A DNA stretch of 64,000 bases from Novosphingobium colocasiae. GTDB lineage: Bacteria > Pseudomonadota > Alphaproteobacteria > Sphingomonadales > Sphingomonadaceae. The stretch is taken from the NCBI RefSeq assembly GCF_014652555.1, contig NZ_BMZA01000007.1:89040-153039 (forward strand), given 5' to 3'. The notes beneath the pieces were generated by a model that was not told the DNA's origin, made no database searches, and was given only the letters and a program-made list of their open reading frames with translations. Below, in pieces: positions 30,948 to 39,431 of the stretch. Position numbers and translations under genes: made by a program. Position 1 is the stretch's first letter. Each line of letters opens with the position of its first letter.

Positions 30948-31025
30948 TCTTGGCTTATGCGATGCCGGCGTTCAAGCCGGAACCCGCGTTTTATCGATCC
31001 GGCCGACAAAACGCGCGGTTTGCGC

Positions 31026-31232
31026 TTACTTCGCGCCGTCGCGCTCGGCCCGCTTGCGCTCCAGCTTGCGGGCGCGACGGACAGCCGCAGCCTTTTCGCG
31101 GGCGCGCTTCTCCGAGGGCTTCTCGTAGTGACGACGCAGCTTCATCTCGCGGTAGACGCCTTCGCGCTGCAGCTTCTTCTTGAGCGCACGAAGAGCCTGA
31201 TCGACGTTATTGTCGCGAACGAGAATCTGCAT
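31026..31232 (-). CDS. rpsU: 30S ribosomal protein S21
   Basis: 68 aa, normal S21 length. N-terminal [25 protein letters not shown] and a basic [17 protein letters not shown] stretch are diagnostic. S21 aids initiation on the 30S subunit near the 3' end of 16S rRNA. The ATG at 31232 was taken because the longer open frame upstream has unrelated sequence. Single gene followed by a hairpin and two FKBP genes on the same strand. Confidence 0.97.
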   Translation of the reverse strand: MQILVRDNNVDQALRALKKKLQREGVYREMKLRRHYEKPSEKRAREKAAAVRRARKLERKRAERDGAK

Positions 31233-31466
31233 AAACCGAAACACCTCACAAAAAACGAACACAGCCCGCCCCGCATCCACTGTGGCGAGGCGAACCGCGA
31301 ATCCTAGAATTTCCGGGCGCCGCCCCTCGAAAGGGGCAGCTACGTTGGGCGGGCCGTTAGCAAAAGCGGCCTCGCAAGACAAGCATGAAAGGCCCAAAAT
31401 CGGCCAGATCGCCAAGAGTTGCCGGACCAGTTGGATTCGCGCGAACTTTACCGCTAAGGCCGGCCT

Positions 31467-31870
31467 ATGCCCCAACCTCCCTTCTTTCTCGGCTCGCTTT
31501 ACGTAGCGCTGGGCGGCGGCCTCGGCTCCTGGCTGCGGTTCCTGGTCGGCCGCGCCTGGACCGGCGCCATCGGCCCAGTGCGCGCCAGTGCATTCCCCTG
31601 GGCCACGCTGACGGTAAATTTCGTCGGCAGCATCCTCATGGGGCTGATCTGCGGCTGGCTGGCCCGGACCGGCAGCCATGGCGAAGGTACCCGCCTGTTC
31701 CTGGCCGTCGGCGTGATGGGCGGGTTCACCACATTTTCCGCCTTCAGCCTCGAAATCGTGCTGATGGCCCAGCGTGGGCAGGCCAATCTCAGCATGTTCT
31801 ACGCCGGGCTGTCGATCCTCTTGGGGATCGTCGGGCTGGTCACGGGCCTCTCGCTCGCAAGGAGCGTCGC

Positions 31871-31874
<4 letters not shown>
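31467..31874 (+). CDS. crcB: Fluoride ion channel CrcB/Fluc
   Basis: 135 aa with four hydrophobic helices. The Fluc signatures [10 protein letters not shown] near residue 20, [13 protein letters not shown] (with the conserved Asn) and [12 protein letters not shown] are present. It exports fluoride as a dual-topology dimer. Its stop overlaps the ATG of the pseudouridine synthase gene (ATGA). I saw no crcB-type fluoride riboswitch in the 234 bp upstream. Confidence 0.95.
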
Positions 31875-33133
<1,259 letters not shown>

Positions 33134-33175
33134 GGGCTGGTGAACAACGAGGGGGACGGGGGAGACGATGCGGGC

Positions 33176-33826
33176 ATGAAGCTGGCGGTTTTCGATTGCG
33201 ATGGGACGCTGGTCGATGGGCAGGCCCCGATCTGCGAGGCGATGGAGAACGCCTTTGCCGTGTTCGGGCTGGTCGCCCCGCCCCGCGCGCTGATCCGCCG
33301 CGCGGTGGGGCTGTCGCTGCCGCAGGCAATGCGCCAGCTCCTGCCCCATAGCGTGCGCGATCAGCAACTGGCGCTGGCCGAAGCCTATCGCGAAGCGTTC
33401 CGGGCCGCCCGGATCGACGGCCGCGTCTCGCAGCCGCTGTTCGAAGGGATGGCCGACACGCTGCGCGCCCTCGCCCAAGCCGGATGGACGTTGGGCGTCG
33501 CCACCGGAATGTCGGACCGGGGGCTGGAACATTGCCTTGCCGCCAACGGCGTTTCGGACCTGTTCGTCACCCTGCAGACCGCTGACCGCCACCCGTCAAA
33601 GCCGCACCCCGCCATGCTGGAAGCGGCGCTCGCCGATGCCGGAGCCGGCCCCGAACAGGCGGTCATGATCGGCGATACGCAATACGACATGGCGATGGCC
33701 CGCGCGATCGGCGTGCGCGCCATCGGCGTCGACTGGGGCTATCATCACCCCGCCGAGCTGCGCGATGCCGGGGCCGAACGGGTGGTGGGAACCCCGCAGG
33801 AACTGACGCAGGCGCTACTGGGCTGA
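33176..33826 (+). CDS. HAD-superfamily phosphatase (phosphoglycolate phosphatase-like)
   Basis: 216 aa. HAD motif I FDCDGTLVDG at residues 6-15, motif II VATGMSD, motif III Lys in SKPHP, and motif IV MIGDTQYDMAMA. It should hydrolyse a small phosphate ester; the exact substrate is unknown. ATG at 33176 is preferred since the conserved core begins at once and GGAG lies upstream; a GTG at 33140 would add 12 unremarkable residues. Followed after 4 bp by a small membrane protein and ATP12. Confidence 0.85.
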   Translation: MKLAVFDCDGTLVDGQAPICEAMENAFAVFGLVAPPRALIRRAVGLSLPQAMRQLLPHSVRDQQLALAEAYREAFRAARIDGRVSQPLFEGMADTLRALAQAGWTLGVATGMSDRGLEHCLAANGVSDLFVTLQTADRHPSKPHPAMLEAALADAGAGPEQAVMIGDTQYDMAMARAIGVRAIGVDWGYHHPAELRDAGAERVVGTPQELTQALLG

Positions 33827-33830
33827 ACAT

Positions 33831-34067
33831 ATGACCATTATCGACGATACCGCCGCCACCGAGCGGCTTGCAAAACGCCGCTTCATCATCATGCGCGCCG
33901 CCAATTTGTGCGGCGCGGTGCTGGTCGTGCTGGGCATGCTGGTGTTCACCCGCCGCCTGCCCGTCAACCTGCCGCCCGAAGCAGGCTATGCGCTGGCCGC
34001 GATCGGCCTGTTCGAAGCGCTGATCCTGCCGCGCATCCTGGCCCGCGCATGGCGCAGCCGGCCATGA
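33831..34067 (+). CDS. Small two-helix membrane protein
   Basis: 78 aa with two hydrophobic helices (about residues 25-41 and 50-68), a basic end RAWRSRP and no known motif. It overlaps the ATP12 start by 4 bp and follows the HAD gene, so it is in the same operon. The function is unknown; similar short proteins next to ATP12 genes are plausible but not confirmed here. Confidence 0.72.
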   Translation: MTIIDDTAATERLAKRRFIIMRAANLCGAVLVVLGMLVFTRRLPVNLPPEAGYALAAIGLFEALILPRILARAWRSRP

Positions 34068-34762
34068 AGCGGTTCTACAAGGACGTCAGCGTCAGCGCGC
34101 AGGACGGCGGCTGGCGGGTGCTGCTGGACGGGCGGCCGATCCGGACCGCCGGCGGCAGGGCGCAGGTCGTGCCGAGCGAGCCGCTGGCCGCCGCGCTGGC
34201 GGACGAATGGGCAGCGCAGGGCGAAGAGATCGACCCCGCCCGGTTCCGCCTGCGCGATCTGGCCGATTACGCCATCGATGCGCTGGAGGACGATCGCGCC
34301 GCAACGGTTGCCGATCTGCTCGGCTATGCCGGCACCGATACCCTGTGCTACCGCGCCGATCCCGACGAGCCGCTCCACCGCCGCCAGCTTGAAATCTGGG
34401 AACCGCTGCTGCGCGATGCCGAATGCCGCTGGGGCGTGCGCTTCACCCGTGTATCGGGCGTGATGCACCGCCCGCAACCGGCCGAGACGCTGGCGCGCCT
34501 GGAAGCCGAACTGGCCAGTCAGGATGCCTTCCAACTGGCGGCGCTGCGCATGCTGACCAGCCTTGCCGCCTCGCTGACGATTGCCCTGCTCGCCATCGCG
34601 CCCGGGGCCGACGGCGGGGCGTTGTGGAATGCCGCCAACCTCGAAGAGGACTGGCAGGTCGAGCTGTGGGGCGAGGATGTGCTGGCGGCAGAGAACCGCG
34701 CCGCCCGCGCCAAAGCTTTCGCGCTCGCCATCCGCTTCGCCACGCTCGCCCGCGCGGGCTGA
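34064..34762 (+). CDS. ATP12-family ATP synthase F1 assembly chaperone
   Basis: 232 aa. The N-terminal segment MKRFYKDVSV-DGGWRVLLDGRPIRTAGG is characteristic of ATP12 proteins, followed by LADEWAAQGEEIDP, DYAIDALE and a C-terminal helical region ending NLEEDWQVELWGED. ATP12 binds the F1 alpha subunit before assembly. The ATG overlaps the small membrane gene's stop. A terminator for the opposite strand lies just beyond the stop. Confidence 0.9.
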   Translation: MKRFYKDVSVSAQDGGWRVLLDGRPIRTAGGRAQVVPSEPLAAALADEWAAQGEEIDPARFRLRDLADYAIDALEDDRAATVADLLGYAGTDTLCYRADPDEPLHRRQLEIWEPLLRDAECRWGVRFTRVSGVMHRPQPAETLARLEAELASQDAFQLAALRMLTSLAASLTIALLAIAPGADGGALWNAANLEEDWQVELWGEDVLAAENRAARAKAFALAIRFATLARAG

Positions 34763-34776
34763 TCCCCAAAAGCAAA

Positions 34777-34802
34777 CCCGCCCCGGCACAGGCCGGGACG
34801 GG
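34777..34802 (-). terminator. Terminator of the outer-membrane protein gene at 34848
   Basis: CCCG-C-CCCGGC pairs with GCCGGG-A-CGGG around a short loop, and on the minus strand this is followed by TTTGCTTTT. It also sits just after the convergent ATP12 gene. Confidence 0.75.
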
Positions 34803-34847
34803 ATGCCTGGACCGGAGCCTTGCGGCCCCTGCCGTTCAGAGCATGGC

Positions 34848-35426
34848 TCAGAAGCGCGCGCCCAGAGCGATCACGCCAGCGTGACGGCTGAAGTCGGCTT
34901 CGTAGTTCGAGTAGCGGTACTCGGCCTTGGCGAAGAAGTTCTTGCCGAACGGCATTTCGTAACCGGCACCCAGACGGAAACCGTCGAGGTCAGCATGATC
35001 CTTGAACGAGTACTGGCCGGTGGCCGCTTCGACGGTCGGGCCCTTTACGACGTCTTCGAGACGGGCATTGGTGTAGCCGCCGAAGACATATAGCTTGTTG
35101 TTGCCACCGACGGTGGTGCCGAGGCGGACAACCGCTGCCAGATCACGGCCGCCTTCGATGCATTCCTTGTCACCAGCGGCGGTGAAGGTGGCGCACTTCT
35201 TGGTGGTGCTGTCAGCGATGGTGCCCTGCACGCCGACGAACATGCCGCCCGACAGCGCAAGGTCGTAGCCGGCGGAAACGCCGTAGCCGAAGCCGGTCTT
35301 CGATTCGCCACCGGCCGACACGTTGTCGACGCCGGCTTCCGCCTGCACGAAGGCCTGGGCCTGGGCAGCGGCGGGAACGGCGAACAGAGCAGCGGCGGTG
35401 AGGCTCGCAGCGATAAACTTCTTCAT
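34848..35426 (-). CDS. Opacity-type outer-membrane beta-barrel protein
   Basis: 192 aa from ATG 35426. Signal peptide MKKFIAASLTAAALFAVPAAAQA, then eight alternating strands including FGYGVSAGYDLAL, KLYVFGGYTNARLE, FRLGAGYEMPFGKNFFAKAEYRYSNYEAD, ending in ALGARF. This matches small OmpA/OmpX-like barrels with a C-terminal Phe. GCAGGAG precedes the ATG. Monocistronic, with a long A/T-rich region upstream (35500-35700). The ligand, if any, is unknown. Confidence 0.87.
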   Translation of the reverse strand: MKKFIAASLTAAALFAVPAAAQAQAFVQAEAGVDNVSAGGESKTGFGYGVSAGYDLALSGGMFVGVQGTIADSTTKKCATFTAAGDKECIEGGRDLAAVVRLGTTVGGNNKLYVFGGYTNARLEDVVKGPTVEAATGQYSFKDHADLDGFRLGAGYEMPFGKNFFAKAEYRYSNYEADFSRHAGVIALGARF

Positions 35427-35699
35427 GGTAACTCCTGCATTATCTTCTTCCCCGGGTTTCAAACCGCACACCGGGGAGGCGCTCACCTAGCGACGATGCA
35501 GGACGGGTCAATAAAACACCCGAAACATCAACAAATTAGCGATTTTCATGTTACAAAATAGGCACAATTGCATTTAAAGAAATCACATTTGAAATTTTCT
35601 CAACCAGCCGAAATGCACCCGATTCCGCCGATCCAAAGCGATAATTACAATTTGTTCATCATGAAATGGACCAAGGGCGTTTCACGAGTTCAAAAAAAC
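35427..35699. promoter_or_regulatory. A/T-rich upstream region of the outer-membrane protein gene
   Basis: 273 bp with no gene. From about 35510 to 35660 it is markedly A/T-rich compared with its neighbours, as expected for an active promoter. It contains TTTGTTGATG and TATTGA elements on the minus strand that could form a promoter, but spacing is not ideal and I do not assign one. Confidence 0.4.
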
Positions 35700-36350
35700 T
35701 CAGGTCCCACTTGCATTGATCCAGTCCGAAACCTGTATCGCCACTTCGTTCGCCGCACGGTTAAGCGCCGGGGCCACCGAGTTTGCATCCGGCACCACCC
35801 CTGTCGCGCGGGATTCGAACCGGCGCGTTTTCACGGTGCCATCGCGCCCGCGCAGGAATGCGTCGTAGCGCACGACCACGGCCTGCGCCTGCGCGTCATA
35901 GCCCATGTCGAGCAGGCTGCCGTCCAGCACCTGCCCCGCCTGCCCCAGCAGTTCGGGCCCTTCGGTCACCAGCCGGCCGGTCCGTGCGCGCAGCGTTTCC
36001 GCCAGCACGCTGCGGAACTGCCGCGCCGGCCGTTCCACCCAGACCGCGTTCTTGAGATAGGCGAGACGCGCGCCGTCGATCCGAACCGGCACACGCAGCA
36101 CGGCAAGGCTGCGATCCGTCTCCGGCTCCATCACCACCAGCGCCGAGGCGACCGGCCCGCCACCGAGCGCGCCCGCCGGAGCAGTCTGTTCGGCAGTCAG
36201 CCGAAGCATCGTATCGGGCACCTTGCCGCCCAGGCTGATGCAGCCGGCCAGCGCCGCCGACAGCCCCAGCGCCAGCAGCGCCGGGACGATCCGCCGCCGC
36301 CGGGCAGCCTTTGCTCGCGGTGTCGCGCTGTCCATCGCATCCCTCATCAT
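35700..36350 (-). CDS. ABC-transport auxiliary lipoprotein (PqiC/YmbA-like)
   Basis: 216 aa. Lipobox LAGC near residue 37 after a hydrophobic signal. The rest has the mixed beta pattern of PqiC/ABC-auxiliary lipoproteins: RLAYLKNAVWVERPARQFRSVLAETL and QVLDGSLLDMGYDAQAQAVVVRYDAFL. It should sit on the inner leaflet of the outer membrane as the exit partner of the Mla-like system. Its ATG overlaps the mlaD stop. Last gene of the operon. Confidence 0.8.
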   Translation of the reverse strand: MMRDAMDSATPRAKAARRRRIVPALLALGLSAALAGCISLGGKVPDTMLRLTAEQTAPAGALGGGPVASALVVMEPETDRSLAVLRVPVRIDGARLAYLKNAVWVERPARQFRSVLAETLRARTGRLVTEGPELLGQAGQVLDGSLLDMGYDAQAQAVVVRYDAFLRGRDGTVKTRRFESRATGVVPDANSVAPALNRAANEVAIQVSDWINASGT

Positions 36351-37285
36351 GGCTTGTAGTCCGGCAGGTTCTGGCCCTTGATCACCGCACCCGCACCCTG
36401 CTCGTCGATCTTCTCGGTCACCGCGCGCAAGGCGGCGCTGGCGGCGCGCAGTTCGCGCAAGGCCGCATTGGCGGCGGGCAGCGTGTCCTGGCTCAGCCGG
36501 TTCATCGCCGGATCGACGGTCTTGAGCGAGGCGTTCATCTGATCGGCAGCGCGCTGGACCGATTGCATGGTATCGCGCAACTGGGTGGCGAGCGATGTGC
36601 CCTGATCGCCCAACAGGCTGTCGGCCTTGCCGGCCACGCCCTGGAATGCCACCAGCGTCGCCTGGGCCTGCTTGAGCGTCGCCTGCAACTCGACCAGCGT
36701 GCCCTTGAGCTGGGGCGAGGCATCGGCAAGGTTGCCGGTCAGCCGATCGGTATTGGCGAGGATGCCGGTGATCGACTTGCGGTTTTCCGGGGTGAACAAC
36801 TGGTTGAGGTTCTCGGTCAGCGTCGCCAGCCGTTCCAGCAGCAGCGGCGCGTTGCTGAGCAGTTCGCCCAGGCCGCCGCGCTTGGTCGGGATCACCGGCA
36901 CCCCTTCGGGGCCGGGTTCGGTCAGCAGCGGCGCGCCCTTGACCGCGCCTTCGAGCTGGATGTCGGAAACACCGGTAAAGCTGCCCTGAATCGTCGCGGT
37001 GGTGCCAACCGTAACCGGCACCTTGTCATCCACCTTGACCCGCACCCGCACGAACGCCGGGTCCTTGGGCCACAGTTCGATCCGGGTGATCTGGCCCACC
37101 GGGACGCCAGCGTAGGCCACTTCCGAACCCTTCGCCAAGCCATCGACCGATTGCTTGAAGAAGATGTCGTATTCGTTGGAATCGGCCCGGTTGAGCCGTG
37201 CGATCCACACCAGGAACCCCGCCAGCATCGCCAGCAGGACCAGCGTGACGGCCCCTACCCAGACATTGTTGGATCGTGTTTCCAT
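36347..37285 (-). CDS. mlaD: MlaD-type MCE domain protein of a lipid ABC transporter
   Basis: 312 aa. One N-terminal membrane anchor (about residues 8-28), an MCE domain around SEVAYAGVPVGQITRIEL and VSDIQLEGAVKG (about 50-125), then a long helical region (about 155-310) rich in heptad repeats. MCE proteins form the periplasmic ring that carries phospholipids. 9 bp after mlaF and overlapping the auxiliary lipoprotein gene. Confidence 0.88.
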   Translation of the reverse strand: METRSNNVWVGAVTLVLLAMLAGFLVWIARLNRADSNEYDIFFKQSVDGLAKGSEVAYAGVPVGQITRIELWPKDPAFVRVRVKVDDKVPVTVGTTATIQGSFTGVSDIQLEGAVKGAPLLTEPGPEGVPVIPTKRGGLGELLSNAPLLLERLATLTENLNQLFTPENRKSITGILANTDRLTGNLADASPQLKGTLVELQATLKQAQATLVAFQGVAGKADSLLGDQGTSLATQLRDTMQSVQRAADQMNASLKTVDPAMNRLSQDTLPAANAALRELRAASAALRAVTEKIDEQGAGAVIKGQNLPDYKP

Positions 37286-37294
37286 CTGTGTGCC

Positions 37295-38170
37295 CTATGC
37301 CCCGATTGCGTCGCCGCGTCCAACCCCGGCGCGCGCATCGGCGGCACGATCCTTGGACGACAGCGCCGCGCGCCCGCGCGGGCCGTTGAAATATTCCTGG
37401 ATCCACGGATGATCCAAGGCCAGCAGTTCGGGGATCGTGCCGACCGCGATCACCCGCTTTTCCGCCAGCACCGCCACCCGATCGCAAATCTCGTAAAGCG
37501 TATCGAGATCGTGGGTGATGAGGAACACGGTCAGCCCCAGCGTCTCCTTCAGCGCGCGGGTCAGCCGGTCGAAAGCGGCGGCGCTGATCGGATCGAGCCC
37601 GGCGGTCGGCTCGTCGAGGAACAGCAGTTCGGGATCGAGCGCCAGCGCCCGCGCCAGCCCGGCACGCTTGCGCATCCCGCCCGAAAGCTCGTTGGGATAC
37701 TTGAACGCCGCTTCCTCGGGCAGGCCGGAAAGCCGCACCTTGAACCGCGCGATCTCGGCGCGCAGTGCCGGTGCGATCTCGGGGTAGAATTCCTTGATCG
37801 GCACTTCGACATTCTCACCCACGGTCAGCGTCGAGAACAGCGCGCCGCCCTGGAACAGCACCCCCCAGCGCGAGCGGATATCGACATCCTGCTCTTCGGT
37901 GGCCGCATCGATCGAGGTGCCCAGCACGGTGACCGATCCCGCGACCGGGCGTTGCAGCCCGATGATCGTGCGCATCAGCACCGACTTGCCGGTTCCCGAC
38001 CCGCCGACCACGCCCAGGATTTCCCCACGCCTGACGGTGAGCGAGAGGTCTTCGTGGATCACATGATCGCCGAAAGCGGTGGTCAGCCCATCGACGACGA
38101 TCGGAAAAGCCGGGTCGTGCCCGTCCGGCCGGCTGTCCAGTTCGGCTTCGGGGGCGGAAATGTCGTTCAT
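37295..38170 (-). CDS. mlaF: Lipid-transport ABC ATPase (MlaF-like)
   Basis: 291 aa. Walker A GGSGTGKS near residue 57, Q-loop in GVLFQGGALF, signature LSGGMRKRAGLARAL, Walker B LLFLDEPTAGLDP and H-loop LITHD are all present. It powers the MlaE permease. ATG at 38170 overlaps the mlaE stop by 4 bp. The frame also stays open through mlaE, but the conserved N terminus and overlap fix the start. Confidence 0.92.
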   Translation of the reverse strand: MNDISAPEAELDSRPDGHDPAFPIVVDGLTTAFGDHVIHEDLSLTVRRGEILGVVGGSGTGKSVLMRTIIGLQRPVAGSVTVLGTSIDAATEEQDVDIRSRWGVLFQGGALFSTLTVGENVEVPIKEFYPEIAPALRAEIARFKVRLSGLPEEAAFKYPNELSGGMRKRAGLARALALDPELLFLDEPTAGLDPISAAAFDRLTRALKETLGLTVFLITHDLDTLYEICDRVAVLAEKRVIAVGTIPELLALDHPWIQEYFNGPRGRAALSSKDRAADARAGVGRGDAIGA

Positions 38171-39282
38171 TTCCAGCCGATCTCGGTGAAGAACACCGCG
38201 AAGAAGGCATCGAGCACCATGACCGTGAAGATCGCGGTGACCACCGCCTGGGTGGTCCGCGCGCCGACTTCCTCGGAGTTCGAGGTGACCTGCATGCCCT
38301 GGTAGCAGCCCGCCAGCGCGACGATCAGCGCGAACACCGGTGCCTTGACCAGACCCACCCAGACATCGGTGATCGGCACCACTTCCTGCGTGCGCTGCAG
38401 GAACGTCCAGAAGGGAATGTCTAGCGCGAACGAGGAGATGAACGCCCCGCCGATGATGGCGATGACGGCGGAATAGAAGCCCAGCAGCGGCAGCATGATC
38501 ATCGCCGCCAGCACCCGGGGCACCACCAGCGCCTGCATCGGCGAGACGCCGATGGTGCGCATGGCATCCACTTCCTCGGTCAGCTTCATGGTGCCGATCT
38601 GCGCCGCGAAGGCCGAACCCGAACGCCCGGCAACCATGATCGCGGTCATCAGGATACCCAGTTCGCGCATCGCCAGCCGGCCGGTCAGGTTGACGGTGTA
38701 GATTTCCGCACCGAACTGCTGGAGCTGTACCGCGCCCTGCTGGGCGATGACGATGCCGATCAGGAAGCTCATCAGCCCGATGATCCACAGCGAGTTGATG
38801 CCGACATGCTGCATGTGGTGGATCAGCGCCGTGCGCCGGAACTGCGAGGGATGGCGGAACGCCTGCCCTATCGCCAGGATCAGCTCGCCCAGAAAGCCCA
38901 GCGCCTGGACCAGCCCCTTGCCCCAAGCGATCACCAGCGCGCCCAGTTCCCCCACGGTACGCCGGCCGAACGGCTGCCATGGCGGAGCGACCTCTTCCTC
39001 GACGCCGATACTGCCGACCGCGCCGAGCAGCGCTTCGGCCTGCGGCGATTGCCCGGTGATCGAAAGCCCCCGGCCCTGCGCATAGCTGGCGACGAGCCAT
39101 GCGCCGGTGGTGTCGATATCGCTGACATCGCCAAGGTCGATCCCGGCCAGCGGCGTATCGAGCGCGGCGAGGCGGGTTTCCAGATTGCCGATCGAATGGA
39201 TGCGCAACGGCCCTTTGAGCACCAGCGTTCCGGCACCCGGCCCTTCGCCTTCCAGCACGGTAAAGTCAGCCCACTGCCTCAT
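38167..39282 (-). CDS. mlaE: Lipid-transport ABC permease (MlaE-like) with N-terminal STAS-like part
   Basis: 371 aa. Residues about 1-100 have a STAS-like fold ([30 protein letters not shown]), the rest is an MlaE permease with [49 protein letters not shown] and five to six helices. In other bacteria the STAS protein (MlaB) is separate; here it is fused. Forms a complex with mlaF and mlaD. Confidence 0.9.
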   Translation of the reverse strand: MRQWADFTVLEGEGPGAGTLVLKGPLRIHSIGNLETRLAALDTPLAGIDLGDVSDIDTTGAWLVASYAQGRGLSITGQSPQAEALLGAVGSIGVEEEVAPPWQPFGRRTVGELGALVIAWGKGLVQALGFLGELILAIGQAFRHPSQFRRTALIHHMQHVGINSLWIIGLMSFLIGIVIAQQGAVQLQQFGAEIYTVNLTGRLAMRELGILMTAIMVAGRSGSAFAAQIGTMKLTEEVDAMRTIGVSPMQALVVPRVLAAMIMLPLLGFYSAVIAIIGGAFISSFALDIPFWTFLQRTQEVVPITDVWVGLVKAPVFALIVALAGCYQGMQVTSNSEEVGARTTQAVVTAIFTVMVLDAFFAVFFTEIGWK

Positions 39283-39431
39283 TGCCCAAGGGTATTGGGG
39301 GAAAACACCCTGACCGGCAAGGGGTTCACCTTATACGACGAGACGAGTCGAGGCCGTTCCGGCTGCATGAGGGCACCGCGAAAGCGGCCCGTCCTTGCCC
39401 TTTTTGCCGCGCGCTGGCATGGCCCGGCGCC

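Noticed and set aside
30183..31307. 374-codon plus-strand frame opposite the FKBP genes and rpsU
   Set aside because: Shadow of two FKBP genes and rpsU, no family resemblance.
31233..31466. Possible fluoride riboswitch before crcB
   Set aside because: The conserved crcB-motif pattern is not visible; the region is ordinary intergenic sequence.
35568..36359. 263-codon plus-strand frame opposite the auxiliary lipoprotein gene
   Set aside because: Composition and position show it is a shadow; no signature.
36311..38305. 664-codon plus-strand frame opposite the mla genes
   Set aside because: Shadow of mlaD/mlaF; residues such as Gln/His/Arg repeats and no signature.
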